A stretch of 64,000 nt of DNA from Ferrimonas gelatinilytica (GTDB lineage Bacteria > Pseudomonadota > Gammaproteobacteria > Enterobacterales > Shewanellaceae). Every line of letters begins with the position of its first letter. Positions within the stretch are counted from its first letter, which is position 1. The stretch lies in NCBI RefSeq assembly GCF_039544205.1, contig NZ_BAABLF010000005.1, positions 124,001 to 188,000 of the forward strand, given 5' to 3'. The notes under the pieces are model-generated. The model did no database searches. It had not been told where the DNA came from and was given only the letters and a program-made list of their open reading frames with translations. Shown in pieces: positions 43,132-51,371 of the stretch. The position numbers and the translations under genes are program-made.

Positions 43132-45952
43132 AGCTTCCCGCCGGGCGGGTGCACTCCTCGACCAGATACGCCAGGTGGCGGTAGCTGATCCCGCTGTGGC
43201 GTGTCAGGCCCAACTCACACATACGGTTGGCGTAATAGCCCTCATTGAGCCCCTCTGGCAACTGGCTTTTCAGGTTTCGCAGGGCATCGGCATTGATCTC
43301 CGGCTTGAACAGCCCTTTTTCACCGGCGAAACCGCAGCAAAATATCCTTTCCGGACGGATCACCTGGTCGGCACACTGCTCGGCGATGGCGTTCATCTTG
43401 CTGCCCGCATTGAGATGCTCGGCGCTGCAGCCGACGTGAAGGGCGACTTGGGCCTTACGATTGACCAACTCCAGCTTGTCCAGTAGGTGGTCGTGGATGA
43501 AATCGACCGCATCCACCAGGGTGTAGTCGACACCGGCGTCCTGCAGGGTCCGCTTGGTGCAGGAGAGGGCGTCGATGATCACAGGATGCTGGCCGCCATC
43601 GGTCATCGCCTCGAGGGCATCGATCAGCTCCTTTCGTTTCCCGTCGGCGTTTTTGTAATCCCCTTTGGATTCCCACATCTGACCGCAGCAAAGCTGGCGG
43701 GTATTGTCCGGGACCCGAACCTCGTAGCCAGCTCGCTCCAGCAGGGTGACCATGACGTCGGGCAGGGTGGTGTGATCCGGATCTTCCGGGGTCGGGCCGA
43801 AAGTTCGGCCACCACAGGCGGCAAAGTAGACGACGACGGGACGCCCCTCACCGGACTGTGTCGGTTTGGGCAGATTTCCCCCCTTCGGGAACGACGGATC
43901 CCAGTAGGGGACCTCCTTGGTGATAACACGTCCGACCTTCATCAGGCCTCCGGTGATGGTGCTACCGGTAAACTTGTGGATCCCGTGCAGCAGGTCAAAG
44001 CCCGTGCTCAATACCTGGTTGACCCCTTTGTAGTGGTTGGCCTGGAAATCCAATACCTTCTGAGCGGTACTGGTGAGCTGTTCGCTGCGCAGTTTCCGGG
44101 TGAGCATGCCCATGTTGTTGTCGACGGGGCAGGCGATGGTGCAGAGTTGGCAGGCCACGCAGGTATCGATCACGTCGTATTGGGCCGCCTCCCGCATTTT
44201 TTGCGCCTTGGCGTGCTCACCGGCCTGATCCAATCGTTCAATCTCTCGCAGGGTGGTAATACGGTGGCGTGGGGACATGTTGAGATTGTTGGTGGGGCAG
44301 GTGCGTTCGCAGAAGCCGCACTCGATGCAGCGGTCCACGTAATCATCTACCGCGGCGGAACTTTTGATCTGCTTGACGTGCACCTCCGCATCCTCATTGA
44401 GGATCACGCCGGGGTTGAGCAGACGGTCGGGGTCGAAGGCCTCTTTGAGCTTTTTCATCAGCGCATAGGCTTTGGGTCCCCACTCCAGCTCAACAAAGGG
44501 GGCCACGGCGCGCCCGGTACCATGCTCAGCCTTCATGGAGCCATCGTATTTGTTGATCACCAGATCGGCGATGGCCTGCATGAAGCGGTCAAACTGCTCC
44601 ACGTCGGATTTTCGCCGGAAGTTCGGGGTGATAATGAAGTGGAAGTTGCCGTCGAGGGCATGACCGTAGATCACCCCCTCGGGATAACCATGGACCTGGA
44701 ACAGCTCTGACAGATCTGCGGCGGCGTTGGCCAGATCCTCTACCCGAAACGCCACGTCTTCGATGATGACGGAGGTCCCTTTGGGGCGTTCACCACCGAT
44801 AATGGGGAAGAGCCCCGAGCGCATCGCCCAGTACTGACCAAACACCGCGGGATCGGAGCTGAACTCGATGGGCCTGAGGGTTTCAATATGGGCGATCGAT
44901 TGGGTGATCTGTTCGGTGTAGGCTTGGAGCTGTGCCTCATCGTTGGCGCGGCTCTCGATAAGCAGGATGGCGGTGCCCTCTGGCAGCTCGGATAACCACT
45001 CCGGCATCCCTTTCTTGCCAGTAACCGCTTTGATCGACGCCCAGTCAAGTAGCTCCGCCGCGGCAACGGCATCGGTTTTCAGTGGCGGAATCGCCTTGGA
45101 GGCGTCAACCATGTTGTGAAACACCGCCATGGCGGAAGCCTTGTTGCGCGCCTCTGGCACCGTCCGGTAGGTGACCTCCTCCACAAAGGCAAAGGTGCCC
45201 TCGGAGCCCACCACCAGGTGGTTGATAAGGTCGAAGGGGTCTTGGTAGTCCACTAGGGCATTCAGGCTATAGCCGGTGGTATTCTTGATGGCGTACTTCT
45301 GCCGGATCCTGTCCGCCAGTTCCGTGTCCGCCTGGGTGCTTTTCGCCAATTCGGTCAGCGTTGCCAGCAGCTCGGGCCGAGCCTGGGTAAAAGCGTCCCG
45401 GGAGTCAGGATCACCGGTATCCAGGCGCGTGCCATCCGCAAACAGCAGCTTGGCGCTCTCGATGGTCTGGTAGCTGTTTTGGGTGGTACCGCAGCACATG
45501 CCGGAGGCGTTGTTGTTCACGATCCCCCCGACCATGCAGGAGGTGAGGGTCGCCGGATCCGGCCCGATTTTGCGATCGAGCGGTTTGAGTTTGGCGTTCG
45601 CTTCCGCGCCGATCACGGCGGCACCAAGGGTGATATGGTTGGCATCGTCACTGATGCTGATGTTGCGAAAGCCATCGTAGCCGAGCATCAGCAGGATCCC
45701 TTCGCCAACTGCCTGGCCTGAGAGGCTGGTGCCGGCAGCACGAAAGGTGACCGGTGCCTTGTGGGTGCGGGCGACGGCGAGAACCTTGGCGACCTCTTCG
45801 GTCTGGTTTGCGTGCACCACGATCTCTGGCACGATGCGGAAGTAACTGCCATCCGTGGACCAGGCAAAACGGCGTACGGGATCGTCCGTGACGGCCTCTT
45901 TGCCAAGTTGTGCCCGCAGATCGGCTAACACTTGCTGGTAATCGACGCTCAT
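43130..45952 (-). CDS. FAD/Fe-S D-lactate dehydrogenase-like oxidoreductase
   Basis: 940 residues. The N-terminal FAD half has VTFRAAGTSLSGQAVGEGIL and CMVGGIVNNNASGMCCGTTQ; the oxidase C domain includes GVIYGHALDGNFHFIITPNF. Two 4Fe-4S motifs follow (CIECGFCERTCP and CVACQLCTIACP), then CCG domains (RQLCCGQMWESKGD, IFCCGFAGEKGLF). Size and motif order match the fused D-lactate dehydrogenases found beside lldD in Pseudomonas; no lactate permease or LldD gene is nearby, so the substrate is only likely. It would pass electrons to quinone at the membrane. AAGGGG sets the start at 45952. Confidence 0.88.
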   Translation of the reverse strand: MSVDYQQVLADLRAQLGKEAVTDDPVRRFAWSTDGSYFRIVPEIVVHANQTEEVAKVLAVARTHKAPVTFRAAGTSLSGQAVGEGILLMLGYDGFRNISISDDANHITLGAAVIGAEANAKLKPLDRKIGPDPATLTSCMVGGIVNNNASGMCCGTTQNSYQTIESAKLLFADGTRLDTGDPDSRDAFTQARPELLATLTELAKSTQADTELADRIRQKYAIKNTTGYSLNALVDYQDPFDLINHLVVGSEGTFAFVEEVTYRTVPEARNKASAMAVFHNMVDASKAIPPLKTDAVAAAELLDWASIKAVTGKKGMPEWLSELPEGTAILLIESRANDEAQLQAYTEQITQSIAHIETLRPIEFSSDPAVFGQYWAMRSGLFPIIGGERPKGTSVIIEDVAFRVEDLANAAADLSELFQVHGYPEGVIYGHALDGNFHFIITPNFRRKSDVEQFDRFMQAIADLVINKYDGSMKAEHGTGRAVAPFVELEWGPKAYALMKKLKEAFDPDRLLNPGVILNEDAEVHVKQIKSSAAVDDYVDRCIECGFCERTCPTNNLNMSPRHRITTLREIERLDQAGEHAKAQKMREAAQYDVIDTCVACQLCTIACPVDNNMGMLTRKLRSEQLTSTAQKVLDFQANHYKGVNQVLSTGFDLLHGIHKFTGSTITGGLMKVGRVITKEVPYWDPSFPKGGNLPKPTQSGEGRPVVVYFAACGGRTFGPTPEDPDHTTLPDVMVTLLERAGYEVRVPDNTRQLCCGQMWESKGDYKNADGKRKELIDALEAMTDGGQHPVIIDALSCTKRTLQDAGVDYTLVDAVDFIHDHLLDKLELVNRKAQVALHVGCSAEHLNAGSKMNAIAEQCADQVIRPERIFCCGFAGEKGLFKPEINADALRNLKSQLPEGLNEGYYANRMCELGLTRHSGISYRHLAYLVEECTRPAGS

Positions 45953-46128
45953 CCTTACCCCTTTCAACTGATGCTATGACTTTGACCCTTAAAAAGCGTA
46001 GCGGAGCGGACGAGGTTCTTCCGCTTAATCTTTTGAACCGGCTGTGACCTTTTGGGCGGCAGGGTTGGCTTGGGGAGGTTGCGCTGAGGAGTAGAGCGGG
46101 GATGGGGACAGTCGTTGCGAGGATGCGT

Positions 46129-46836
46129 TCAGGCCTGCCCGTGGGCGTAGATCACACTGCCACCCTTGATGGTGTCTATCACCTGCTTGGCCAATTGGGG
46201 CGGCAGGGCGGGGCAGCCCAGGCTGCGCCCCAGCATCCCTTGGTGCGCCAGCCGGGTAGGATCAGCGTAGTCGGCGCCGTGAATAACGATGTAGCGTTGG
46301 CGAGCATTGTCATTCACGCCCGGATCCAGACCATCAAGGCGCAGGGAGTAGCCGTTGCTGCCGACATAGGTTTCGCCGGTGATGAAGGTTCCCAACGAAC
46401 TTTGGTGAGAGCTCACCCGGTTTGAGAAGGTGTCGGCATAGAGTGCCCCGCTTTGACGTCCGTGGCTGACAAAGGTGTCGTAGAGCAGCGCCTCGTTGGC
46501 CATGTCGATAACGAAAAACCGCTTCTCGTTGGAGGGCTTGCTGTAGTCGATGATGGTGAGTATCGGGCTGCTGACCCCCGGTGTGGTCCGGTAGCGCGCC
46601 AACGCCTCGGAAAATACGTCGGGATCCAAGCGCCCCTGCAACCCAACCCGGGCTAACAGCAGTTGATCCGACCCCTGTTGTCCCTTTGCGGATGCGGCAT
46701 TACTGCGATCCAGCCCCTGCGCTGACTTTGGCACGTTGATGGCCGCAGCCGGGCGGCTGTCAGCGCGGCTCAATGTCGGGATCAGGAACGTGAGCAGGGT
46801 CAGCAGGGTCAAGCAGAGAGAGCGCAGCGAAAGCAT
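46129..46836 (-). CDS. Exported murein L,D-transpeptidase-like protein (YkuD_2 family)
   Basis: 235 residues with a signal peptide (MLSLRSLCLTLLTLLTFLIP). The catalytic region has YIVIHGADYADPTRLAHQGM followed by LGRSLGCPALPP with the Cys nucleophile. This is the pattern of the murein L,D-transpeptidase catalytic-domain family (YkuD_2), distinct from the LysM-bearing YkuD enzyme at 33.4 kb. The upstream part PILTIIDYSKPSNEKRFFVI matches the family as well. It is expected to remodel peptidoglycan in the periplasm. Single gene, downstream of tusE on the same strand after 150 bp. Confidence 0.87.
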   Translation of the reverse strand: MLSLRSLCLTLLTLLTFLIPTLSRADSRPAAAINVPKSAQGLDRSNAASAKGQQGSDQLLLARVGLQGRLDPDVFSEALARYRTTPGVSSPILTIIDYSKPSNEKRFFVIDMANEALLYDTFVSHGRQSGALYADTFSNRVSSHQSSLGTFITGETYVGSNGYSLRLDGLDPGVNDNARQRYIVIHGADYADPTRLAHQGMLGRSLGCPALPPQLAKQVIDTIKGGSVIYAHGQA

Positions 46837-46989
46837 GGCGTACCGGTGGAGTTAGGATCATTTTACGGCCGGTCACCATAATAGACTGCTCAATGTGTCG
46901 CCAATTGGCCGCCAAAAACTGTGCGCTTGATCATATTTCACTGCGCCGAACGCTGCACAGCGCGCAGTGCTCCCTTACGAGTCTAAGGA

Positions 46990-47316
46990 TCAGATGCAGC
47001 GGGCCGGTTTGGGCAATCCGGCGATCTTGGTCGCCTGTTTGGCCGGCCCCTTGGGAAAGAGTCTGTACAGGTACTTGCTGTTGCCCTTCTCCTCGCCCAG
47101 TTTCTGTGCCATCGCCTTGACCAGCACCCGGATGGCCGGGCTTGTCTGGTACTCCTGATAAAAGTCGCGAACAAAGTGCACGACCTGCCAGTGCGCCTCG
47201 GAAAGTTCGATCCCCTCCTCCTGTGCTAACTGGGGCGCCATCTCAGGACACCATTGGCTGGGGTCCAGCAGGTAGCCCTGTTTATCGGTGGGGATCTCTT
47301 TACCATTGAAAATCAT
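46990..47316 (-). CDS. tusE: TusE/DsrC sulfur carrier protein
   Basis: 108 residues. N-terminal MIFNGKEIPTDKQGYLLDPS, then QWCPEMAPQLAQEEGIELSE and HWQVVHFVRDFYQEY, ending KPARCI with the penultimate cysteine that accepts persulfide sulfur. TusE receives sulfur from TusBCD and hands it to MnmA for 2-thiolation of tRNA wobble uridine. It is the last gene of tusDCBE, 4 bp after tusB. A full DsrAB sulfite-reductase set is absent, so the tRNA role is preferred over sulfur oxidation. Confidence 0.95.
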   Translation of the reverse strand: MIFNGKEIPTDKQGYLLDPSQWCPEMAPQLAQEEGIELSEAHWQVVHFVRDFYQEYQTSPAIRVLVKAMAQKLGEEKGNSKYLYRLFPKGPAKQATKIAGLPKPARCI

Positions 47317-47320
47317 AGGG

Positions 47321-47611
47321 TCACCATGCGATCTGGTTTTGAGTTTGCAGGGTCAGTTCGACGAAGCCGTAGTAATCTACCGTTTTTAGGCCCTTTTGGA
47401 TACGGGACACTAATCCCCGTGCTTCAACGTCAGGCAGCAGTAGATAAGCGTCGAAGCGGGCCAAAATGGTCTCGAAGCGGGGCTGGGTTGCCATCACGAC
47501 GGCGTCCTGGAGCAGCAGTAGGGGCGCCCCGGGGGGCAGATGACGCAGGTGATGGGCCAGTTGGGCCGGCGTGGCGCAGGCCGCAGTCAGGGTGGTCAAT
47601 GTGGTGGTCAA
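47321..47611 (-). CDS. tusB: TusB (DsrH) sulfurtransferase subunit
   Basis: 96 residues of the DsrH family: PAQLAHHLRHLPPGAPLLLL, QDAVVMATQ, and DARGL-type sequence in LPDVEARGL, ending ELTLQTQNQIAW. It is part of the TusBCD heterohexamer that relays sulfur from TusA to TusE. It overlaps tusC by 4 bp, showing translational coupling. Divergence is high, as usual for TusB, so position is the strongest evidence. Confidence 0.88.
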   Translation of the reverse strand: MTTTLTTLTAACATPAQLAHHLRHLPPGAPLLLLQDAVVMATQPRFETILARFDAYLLLPDVEARGLVSRIQKGLKTVDYYGFVELTLQTQNQIAW

Positions 47612-47964
47612 AACGTCAGTACCTGTTTGCTTTGCTGGATCTGCCTATGTATTTGCACCCGCGGCAGTGTTTTGGCCTTAATGACTAGGTCATCCGGGCT
47701 CAGTCCCCGCTCCTGCAGTGACTCCTCGCAGATAAAGACCTTGTCGACCTCATAGAGCGGCAGTGCGCCGAAGGTGGCGATGTGATCCTTGCTGGCGATG
47801 ATCTTGGGGGATTGCCCCTTGACCAGTTGATAGACACCCTCATCGATAAAGCAGACAGCGGTGTCGACCTCGTAACTGGCACTGAGCAGAACAAGGTCCA
47901 GCGCTTCACGGCCGCTGGCATTGCCGTGGGGTACCTGACGAAAAACCACGGTCAGTTGTGTCAT
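47608..47964 (-). CDS. tusC: TusC (DsrF) sulfurtransferase subunit
   Basis: 118 residues: VVFRQVPHGNASGREALDLV at the start, DTAVCFIDEGVYQLVKGQSP, and LYEVDKVFICEESLQERGLS. It is the structural partner of TusB and TusD in the sulfur relay complex. GGAGG sits just before the ATG. It lies 21 bp after tusD and overlaps tusB. Confidence 0.93.
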   Translation of the reverse strand: MTQLTVVFRQVPHGNASGREALDLVLLSASYEVDTAVCFIDEGVYQLVKGQSPKIIASKDHIATFGALPLYEVDKVFICEESLQERGLSPDDLVIKAKTLPRVQIHRQIQQSKQVLTF

Positions 47965-47985
47965 GAGGCCTCCGGTTGTGAGGGG

Positions 47986-48375
47986 TTAACCAAACTGCAC
48001 CACCCGATCCACCTCGGCGGCGGCAGTCACAAACTCCCCCAGTCCCCCAAGGGTAAAGCAGGCTGCAAGGTTGGTGCTGTCGTGTTCGGCATCTTCGGCG
48101 GCTTCGGCATCGATCACCCCACGACGCAGGCTGGCGGAGACACAGCTGACCAGCGGCACGCCCTGATGGTGCAGTCGTTGCCAGGCGGCAGCGATATCAA
48201 ACTCATCCGCAGCGGGGCTCAGCAGTCGGGACGCGTTAAGCACGCCCTCCTGGTAGAAAAATATCTGGCGAACCTCATGGCCCGCGGCCAGTGCGGCCTC
48301 GGCGAAGCGCAGTGCGGTGTAGGCATCTTCACGACCATAGGGGGGGCCGTTGACAAAAAGTACAAAGGTGCTCAT
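47986..48375 (-). CDS. tusD: TusD (DsrE) sulfurtransferase subunit
   Basis: 129 residues (E. coli 128). It begins MSTFVLFVNGPPYGREDAYT and has RQIFFYQEGVLNASRL and SCVSASLRRGV with the active-site cysteine that carries the persulfide. The start at 48375 agrees with the family, but no ribosome-binding site is seen; a GTG at 48396 would put a hairpin inside the coding part. It is the first gene of tusDCBE and begins only 13 nt after the yccA terminator-like stem. Confidence 0.92.
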   Translation of the reverse strand: MSTFVLFVNGPPYGREDAYTALRFAEAALAAGHEVRQIFFYQEGVLNASRLLSPAADEFDIAAAWQRLHHQGVPLVSCVSASLRRGVIDAEAAEDAEHDSTNLAACFTLGGLGEFVTAAAEVDRVVQFG

Positions 48376-48385
48376 ATCGGGATCG

Positions 48386-48415
48386 AAAAGGCCCACGGCA
48401 ATCAGCAGTGGGCCT
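48386..48415 (-). terminator. Hairpin between yccA and tusD (terminator or attenuator)
   Basis: On the minus strand AGGCCCAC/GTGGGCCT with an 11-nt loop, then TTTCGATC, starting 21 bp past the yccA stop and ending at the tusD leader. Confidence 0.65.
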
Positions 48416-48435
48416 GAGTTTACCTCAAAAGGGGA

Positions 48436-49092
48436 TCAGTCGTTGGAGAGCCCCAGCAGGCTCAGGAGACTGATAAAGATGTTGTACAGCGACACGAACA
48501 GGGTCACGGTGGCATTGATGTAGTTGCGCTCGCCGCCATGAATAATGGCACTGGTTTGCATCAGGATGGCACCGGATGAGAACAGGATAAAGAGTGCACT
48601 GAGCGCCATCTGGAGTGCCGGTACCGCCAGGAAAATGTTCGCAATGAACATCGCCACGATCACCCAGAAACCGGCCTGCATCATGCCGCCCATAAAGGAC
48701 ATGTCCTTACCGGTCATCAGCACGTAGGCAGAGAGTCCAAAGAACACCAGCGCGGTGCCGGCAAACGCCATCAGGACCACGTCGCCCATCCCTGCTCCCA
48801 GGAACATGTTAAGGATGGGGCCGATGGTGTAGCCCATGAAACCGGTCAAGGCGAACACCAAAGGCACACCCGCAGCACTGTTGGCATTCTTGGCCACAAG
48901 GAACAGCAAACCGTAGAAGCCAACCAGAACAAGGGCCCAGTGTGGACGAGGCAGGTTCATGGCCATGGCGATACCGGCAACCACGGCGGCAAAAGTTAAG
49001 GTCATGGCCAGCAGCAGGTAGGTGTTGCGCAGCACTTTGTTGACGGCCACGCCGGAACCGGTTTGGACGGTTTCGATACGACGGGTTTGCAT
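48436..49092 (-). CDS. yccA: BAX inhibitor-1/YccA family membrane protein
   Basis: 218 residues with seven hydrophobic helices. The start MQTRRIETVQTGSGVAVNKV follows GGAG with 9 nt spacing. NTYLLLAMTLTFAAVVAGIA, LTGFMGYTIGPILNMFL and LYNIFISLLSLLGL are family features. E. coli YccA interacts with the FtsH protease and inhibits its action on stalled SecY. In E. coli yccA also neighbours tusE and a tRNA-Ser gene, the same arrangement as here. Confidence 0.93.
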   Translation of the reverse strand: MQTRRIETVQTGSGVAVNKVLRNTYLLLAMTLTFAAVVAGIAMAMNLPRPHWALVLVGFYGLLFLVAKNANSAAGVPLVFALTGFMGYTIGPILNMFLGAGMGDVVLMAFAGTALVFFGLSAYVLMTGKDMSFMGGMMQAGFWVIVAMFIANIFLAVPALQMALSALFILFSSGAILMQTSAIIHGGERNYINATVTLFVSLYNIFISLLSLLGLSND

Positions 49093-49252
49093 AGTGTAAA
49101 GCTCCATTGTTTGGGGCGAATAGGTACCTGATAAGACTACCGCAAAATGAGGAAGTTTCGTAACTCCTTGTTCTGGATCGGTTCAGATCCGGTTTACCCA
49201 GGACTTTCTGCTTAAACATCGCTCACTTAACGTGTTCGGCACCACTTTGTAC

Positions 49253-49281
49253 TTTACAGTCCAAAGGGGAGTCACTAATAT
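49253..49281 (+). promoter_or_regulatory. Promoter of tRNA-Ser copy 1
   Basis: TTTACA-17-TAATAT, 11 bp before the mature tRNA 5' end. Confidence 0.7.
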
Positions 49282-49292
49282 GCACACCCGTC

Positions 49293-49383
49293 GGAGGGAT
49301 GGCAGAGCGGTTGAATGCACCGGTCTTGAAAACCGGCATACGTTAGTAGCGTATCCAGGGTTCGAATCCCTGTCCCTCCGCCA
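49293..49383 (+). tRNA. serT: tRNA-Ser(UGA), copy 1
   Basis: 91 nt. The acceptor stem GGAGGGA/TCCCTCC has discriminator G and encoded CCA. The anticodon stem CCGGT/ACCGG encloses CTTGAAA, with anticodon TGA. The long variable arm (CATACGTTAGTAGCGTAT) is typical of serine tRNAs. It is identical to the copy at 56936. In E. coli the same tRNA (serT) sits beside yccA. Confidence 0.97.
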
Positions 49384-49394
49384 TATAGGAAAAG

Positions 49395-49422
49395 AAAGCC
49401 CGCACCTGTGCGGGCTTTTTTG
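49395..49422. terminator. Bidirectional terminator after tRNA-Ser
   Basis: AAAGCCCGCA/TGCGGGCTTT with a short CCTG loop and six T; it also serves the convergent SLC13 gene. Confidence 0.92.
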
Positions 49423-49437
49423 CGTCTGGCGTTTGGG

Positions 49438-51264
49438 TTAAAGCGGCCAGATCCAGAGCAGCATGGGGACACCGACGGCGATGACCATCAACTCCAGCGG
49501 CAAACCAAGCCGCCAATAGTCGCCAAAGTGCAGCCCCGCGGGGCCTAGGATCAGGGTGTTGTTCTGGTGGCCGATGGGGGTTAGGAAGGCACAGGAGGCT
49601 CCAATCGCCACTGCCATCAGGAAACTGTCGGGGTTGACTCCCATGGTGTGAGCCCCCGCCAGGGCGATGGGGCACATCATGGCGGCGGTCGCCGCATTGT
49701 TCATGAAATCCGACAGGGTCATGGTGATCAGCATCAGCAGGGCAAGAAACGCGGCCGGCGGCAGCTTATCGGGCTGGAGCAGGCGTTGGGTGATCGCCTC
49801 GGCAGCGCCTGAGTCCCCCATCGCCTGGGCCAAAGGGAAAAGCGCCGCCAGCAGGACAAGGATGGGCCCATCCAGGGGCTGATACAGCTCCCTGACCGGC
49901 AGGATCCCGCTGAGCACAAACGCCAAAACCCCCAGGATGAACGCAACGGGCGCCCCCAGCCAGCCCATCAGCATCGTGAGTACCACCGACGCCATGATGG
50001 CGACGGCCAGCAGAGGGCGTCCCCGGCTGTTCAATGGGATGACGCCGGTATCCAGGGGGAGCAGACCGAAACGTTGGGCAAAGGGGGCAAACCCCTCCTC
50101 GACACCCTGCAGCAGCAGGACGTCTCCCGCGGCGAAGGGGGTCAGGCGCAGGCGCTTATTGGTCGGTTGGCCTTGCCGCGAAAGGGCCAGGAGTTGAAGT
50201 CCGTACCGTCGAAATACGCCTATCTGACGGGCGGTTCGCCCGACCAGCGCGGAACCCGGGACCACCACCCACTCTTTGAGCAGCGTGTTCGGTTCCTCTT
50301 TTGGGCTTGCTTTGCCCTCGTCTTTTGATTCCGGCTCGGACTGATCCGTCTCACCTGTTGGCAGGTCCGACTCCGGTTGGGTGACCTCCATCTCCAGCGG
50401 CAAACGCTCAAGTAACTCGGAGAGGGCCTTGGGATCTGCGTCCATCAGCAGGACGTCCTGCTGTTGCAGACGCCGTCCTGGCAAGGGGGTTAAGATCTGA
50501 ACCTGGTTACGCACCAAGGCGATCAACTGAACATCGCTGTCCTCTAACGTTTGTTCCAACTCGTATATGGTGGTGCCGATAAGCTCGCTCCCTGGCTCCA
50601 GGCGTACCTCGAAGCGGTAGTCGCCAGCCTGGTAGTGCTGAAGTGCCGGCCCGGATCGGGCGGGAACGAGCCAACGGGAGGTAATCAGAATGAGCGCCAG
50701 CCCGAACAGGGCGACAACCACGCCAACCGGGGTGAAGTCAAAGAGCCCGAAAGCCAGCCCCAGGGTTTCGCTGCGATAGCCGGCAACGATGAGGTTGGGC
50801 GGTGTACCGATGAGGGTGGTCATCCCTCCCAAAATGGTGGCGAAGGAGAGGGGCATCAATATCAGCGCGGGCGGCAGCGATCGTTTGCGTGCCATATCCA
50901 GTGCCAGGGGCATGAGTAATGCCAGGGCACCGACATTGTTGATCACCGCAGAGAGGGCGGCTGCCAATACCATTAGGATCAGCAGTTGCAGCCAGGGAGG
51001 GCGCTTGCCCGGTTCCAGCAGGCGAAGGAGGGGAGTGACGACGCCGTTGCGCTCCAACCCCTGACTCAAAATCAGCACACAACCGACGGTGATCACCGCC
51101 GGATGTGAGATCCCGGAGAAGGCCTCGGCCATCGGGATCAGACCGGTAAGCAGGCCCACGACCAATGCGGTCAGGGCCACAACGTCGTGGCGCCAGCGTC
51201 CGCTGAGAAAGGCGATCAGGGTCAGGGCGGTCAGGACCAGTAGGCCCAGTTGCTGAGGCTGCAT
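49438..51264 (-). CDS. SLC13-type permease with two RCK_C (TrkA-C) domains
   Basis: 608 residues. Two membrane halves (about 1-190 and 415-608) flank a cytosolic insert with two TrkA-C domains: RFEVRLEPGSELIGTTIYEL and, after an acidic linker, EWVVVPGSALVGRTARQIGV. The membrane half has TTLIGTPPNLIVAGYRSETL, the SLC13/DASS signature with the NTPP-like turn, and its mirror SCAFLTPIGHQNNTLILGP. Such proteins import sulfate, dicarboxylates or similar anions, gated by the RCK domains. The substrate is not known. It is convergent with tRNA-Ser and divergent from the ABC gene. Confidence 0.9.
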   Translation of the reverse strand: MQPQQLGLLVLTALTLIAFLSGRWRHDVVALTALVVGLLTGLIPMAEAFSGISHPAVITVGCVLILSQGLERNGVVTPLLRLLEPGKRPPWLQLLILMVLAAALSAVINNVGALALLMPLALDMARKRSLPPALILMPLSFATILGGMTTLIGTPPNLIVAGYRSETLGLAFGLFDFTPVGVVVALFGLALILITSRWLVPARSGPALQHYQAGDYRFEVRLEPGSELIGTTIYELEQTLEDSDVQLIALVRNQVQILTPLPGRRLQQQDVLLMDADPKALSELLERLPLEMEVTQPESDLPTGETDQSEPESKDEGKASPKEEPNTLLKEWVVVPGSALVGRTARQIGVFRRYGLQLLALSRQGQPTNKRLRLTPFAAGDVLLLQGVEEGFAPFAQRFGLLPLDTGVIPLNSRGRPLLAVAIMASVVLTMLMGWLGAPVAFILGVLAFVLSGILPVRELYQPLDGPILVLLAALFPLAQAMGDSGAAEAITQRLLQPDKLPPAAFLALLMLITMTLSDFMNNAATAAMMCPIALAGAHTMGVNPDSFLMAVAIGASCAFLTPIGHQNNTLILGPAGLHFGDYWRLGLPLELMVIAVGVPMLLWIWPL

Positions 51265-51371
51265 GGCGGTTCCAGGGTAGGACGTTGAATCAAGCTTAGA
51301 TCCTAAAGGTTATGCTGAAGCAGAATTGGCATGTTAACGTGCCGTTTTTCAAGGATGGAAAATGGAAGTGA

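Noticed and set aside
48376..48396. GTG at 48396 as start of tusD
   Set aside because: It would put seven unconserved residues and half of a terminator-like stem into the coding sequence; the ATG at 48375 matches the family start.
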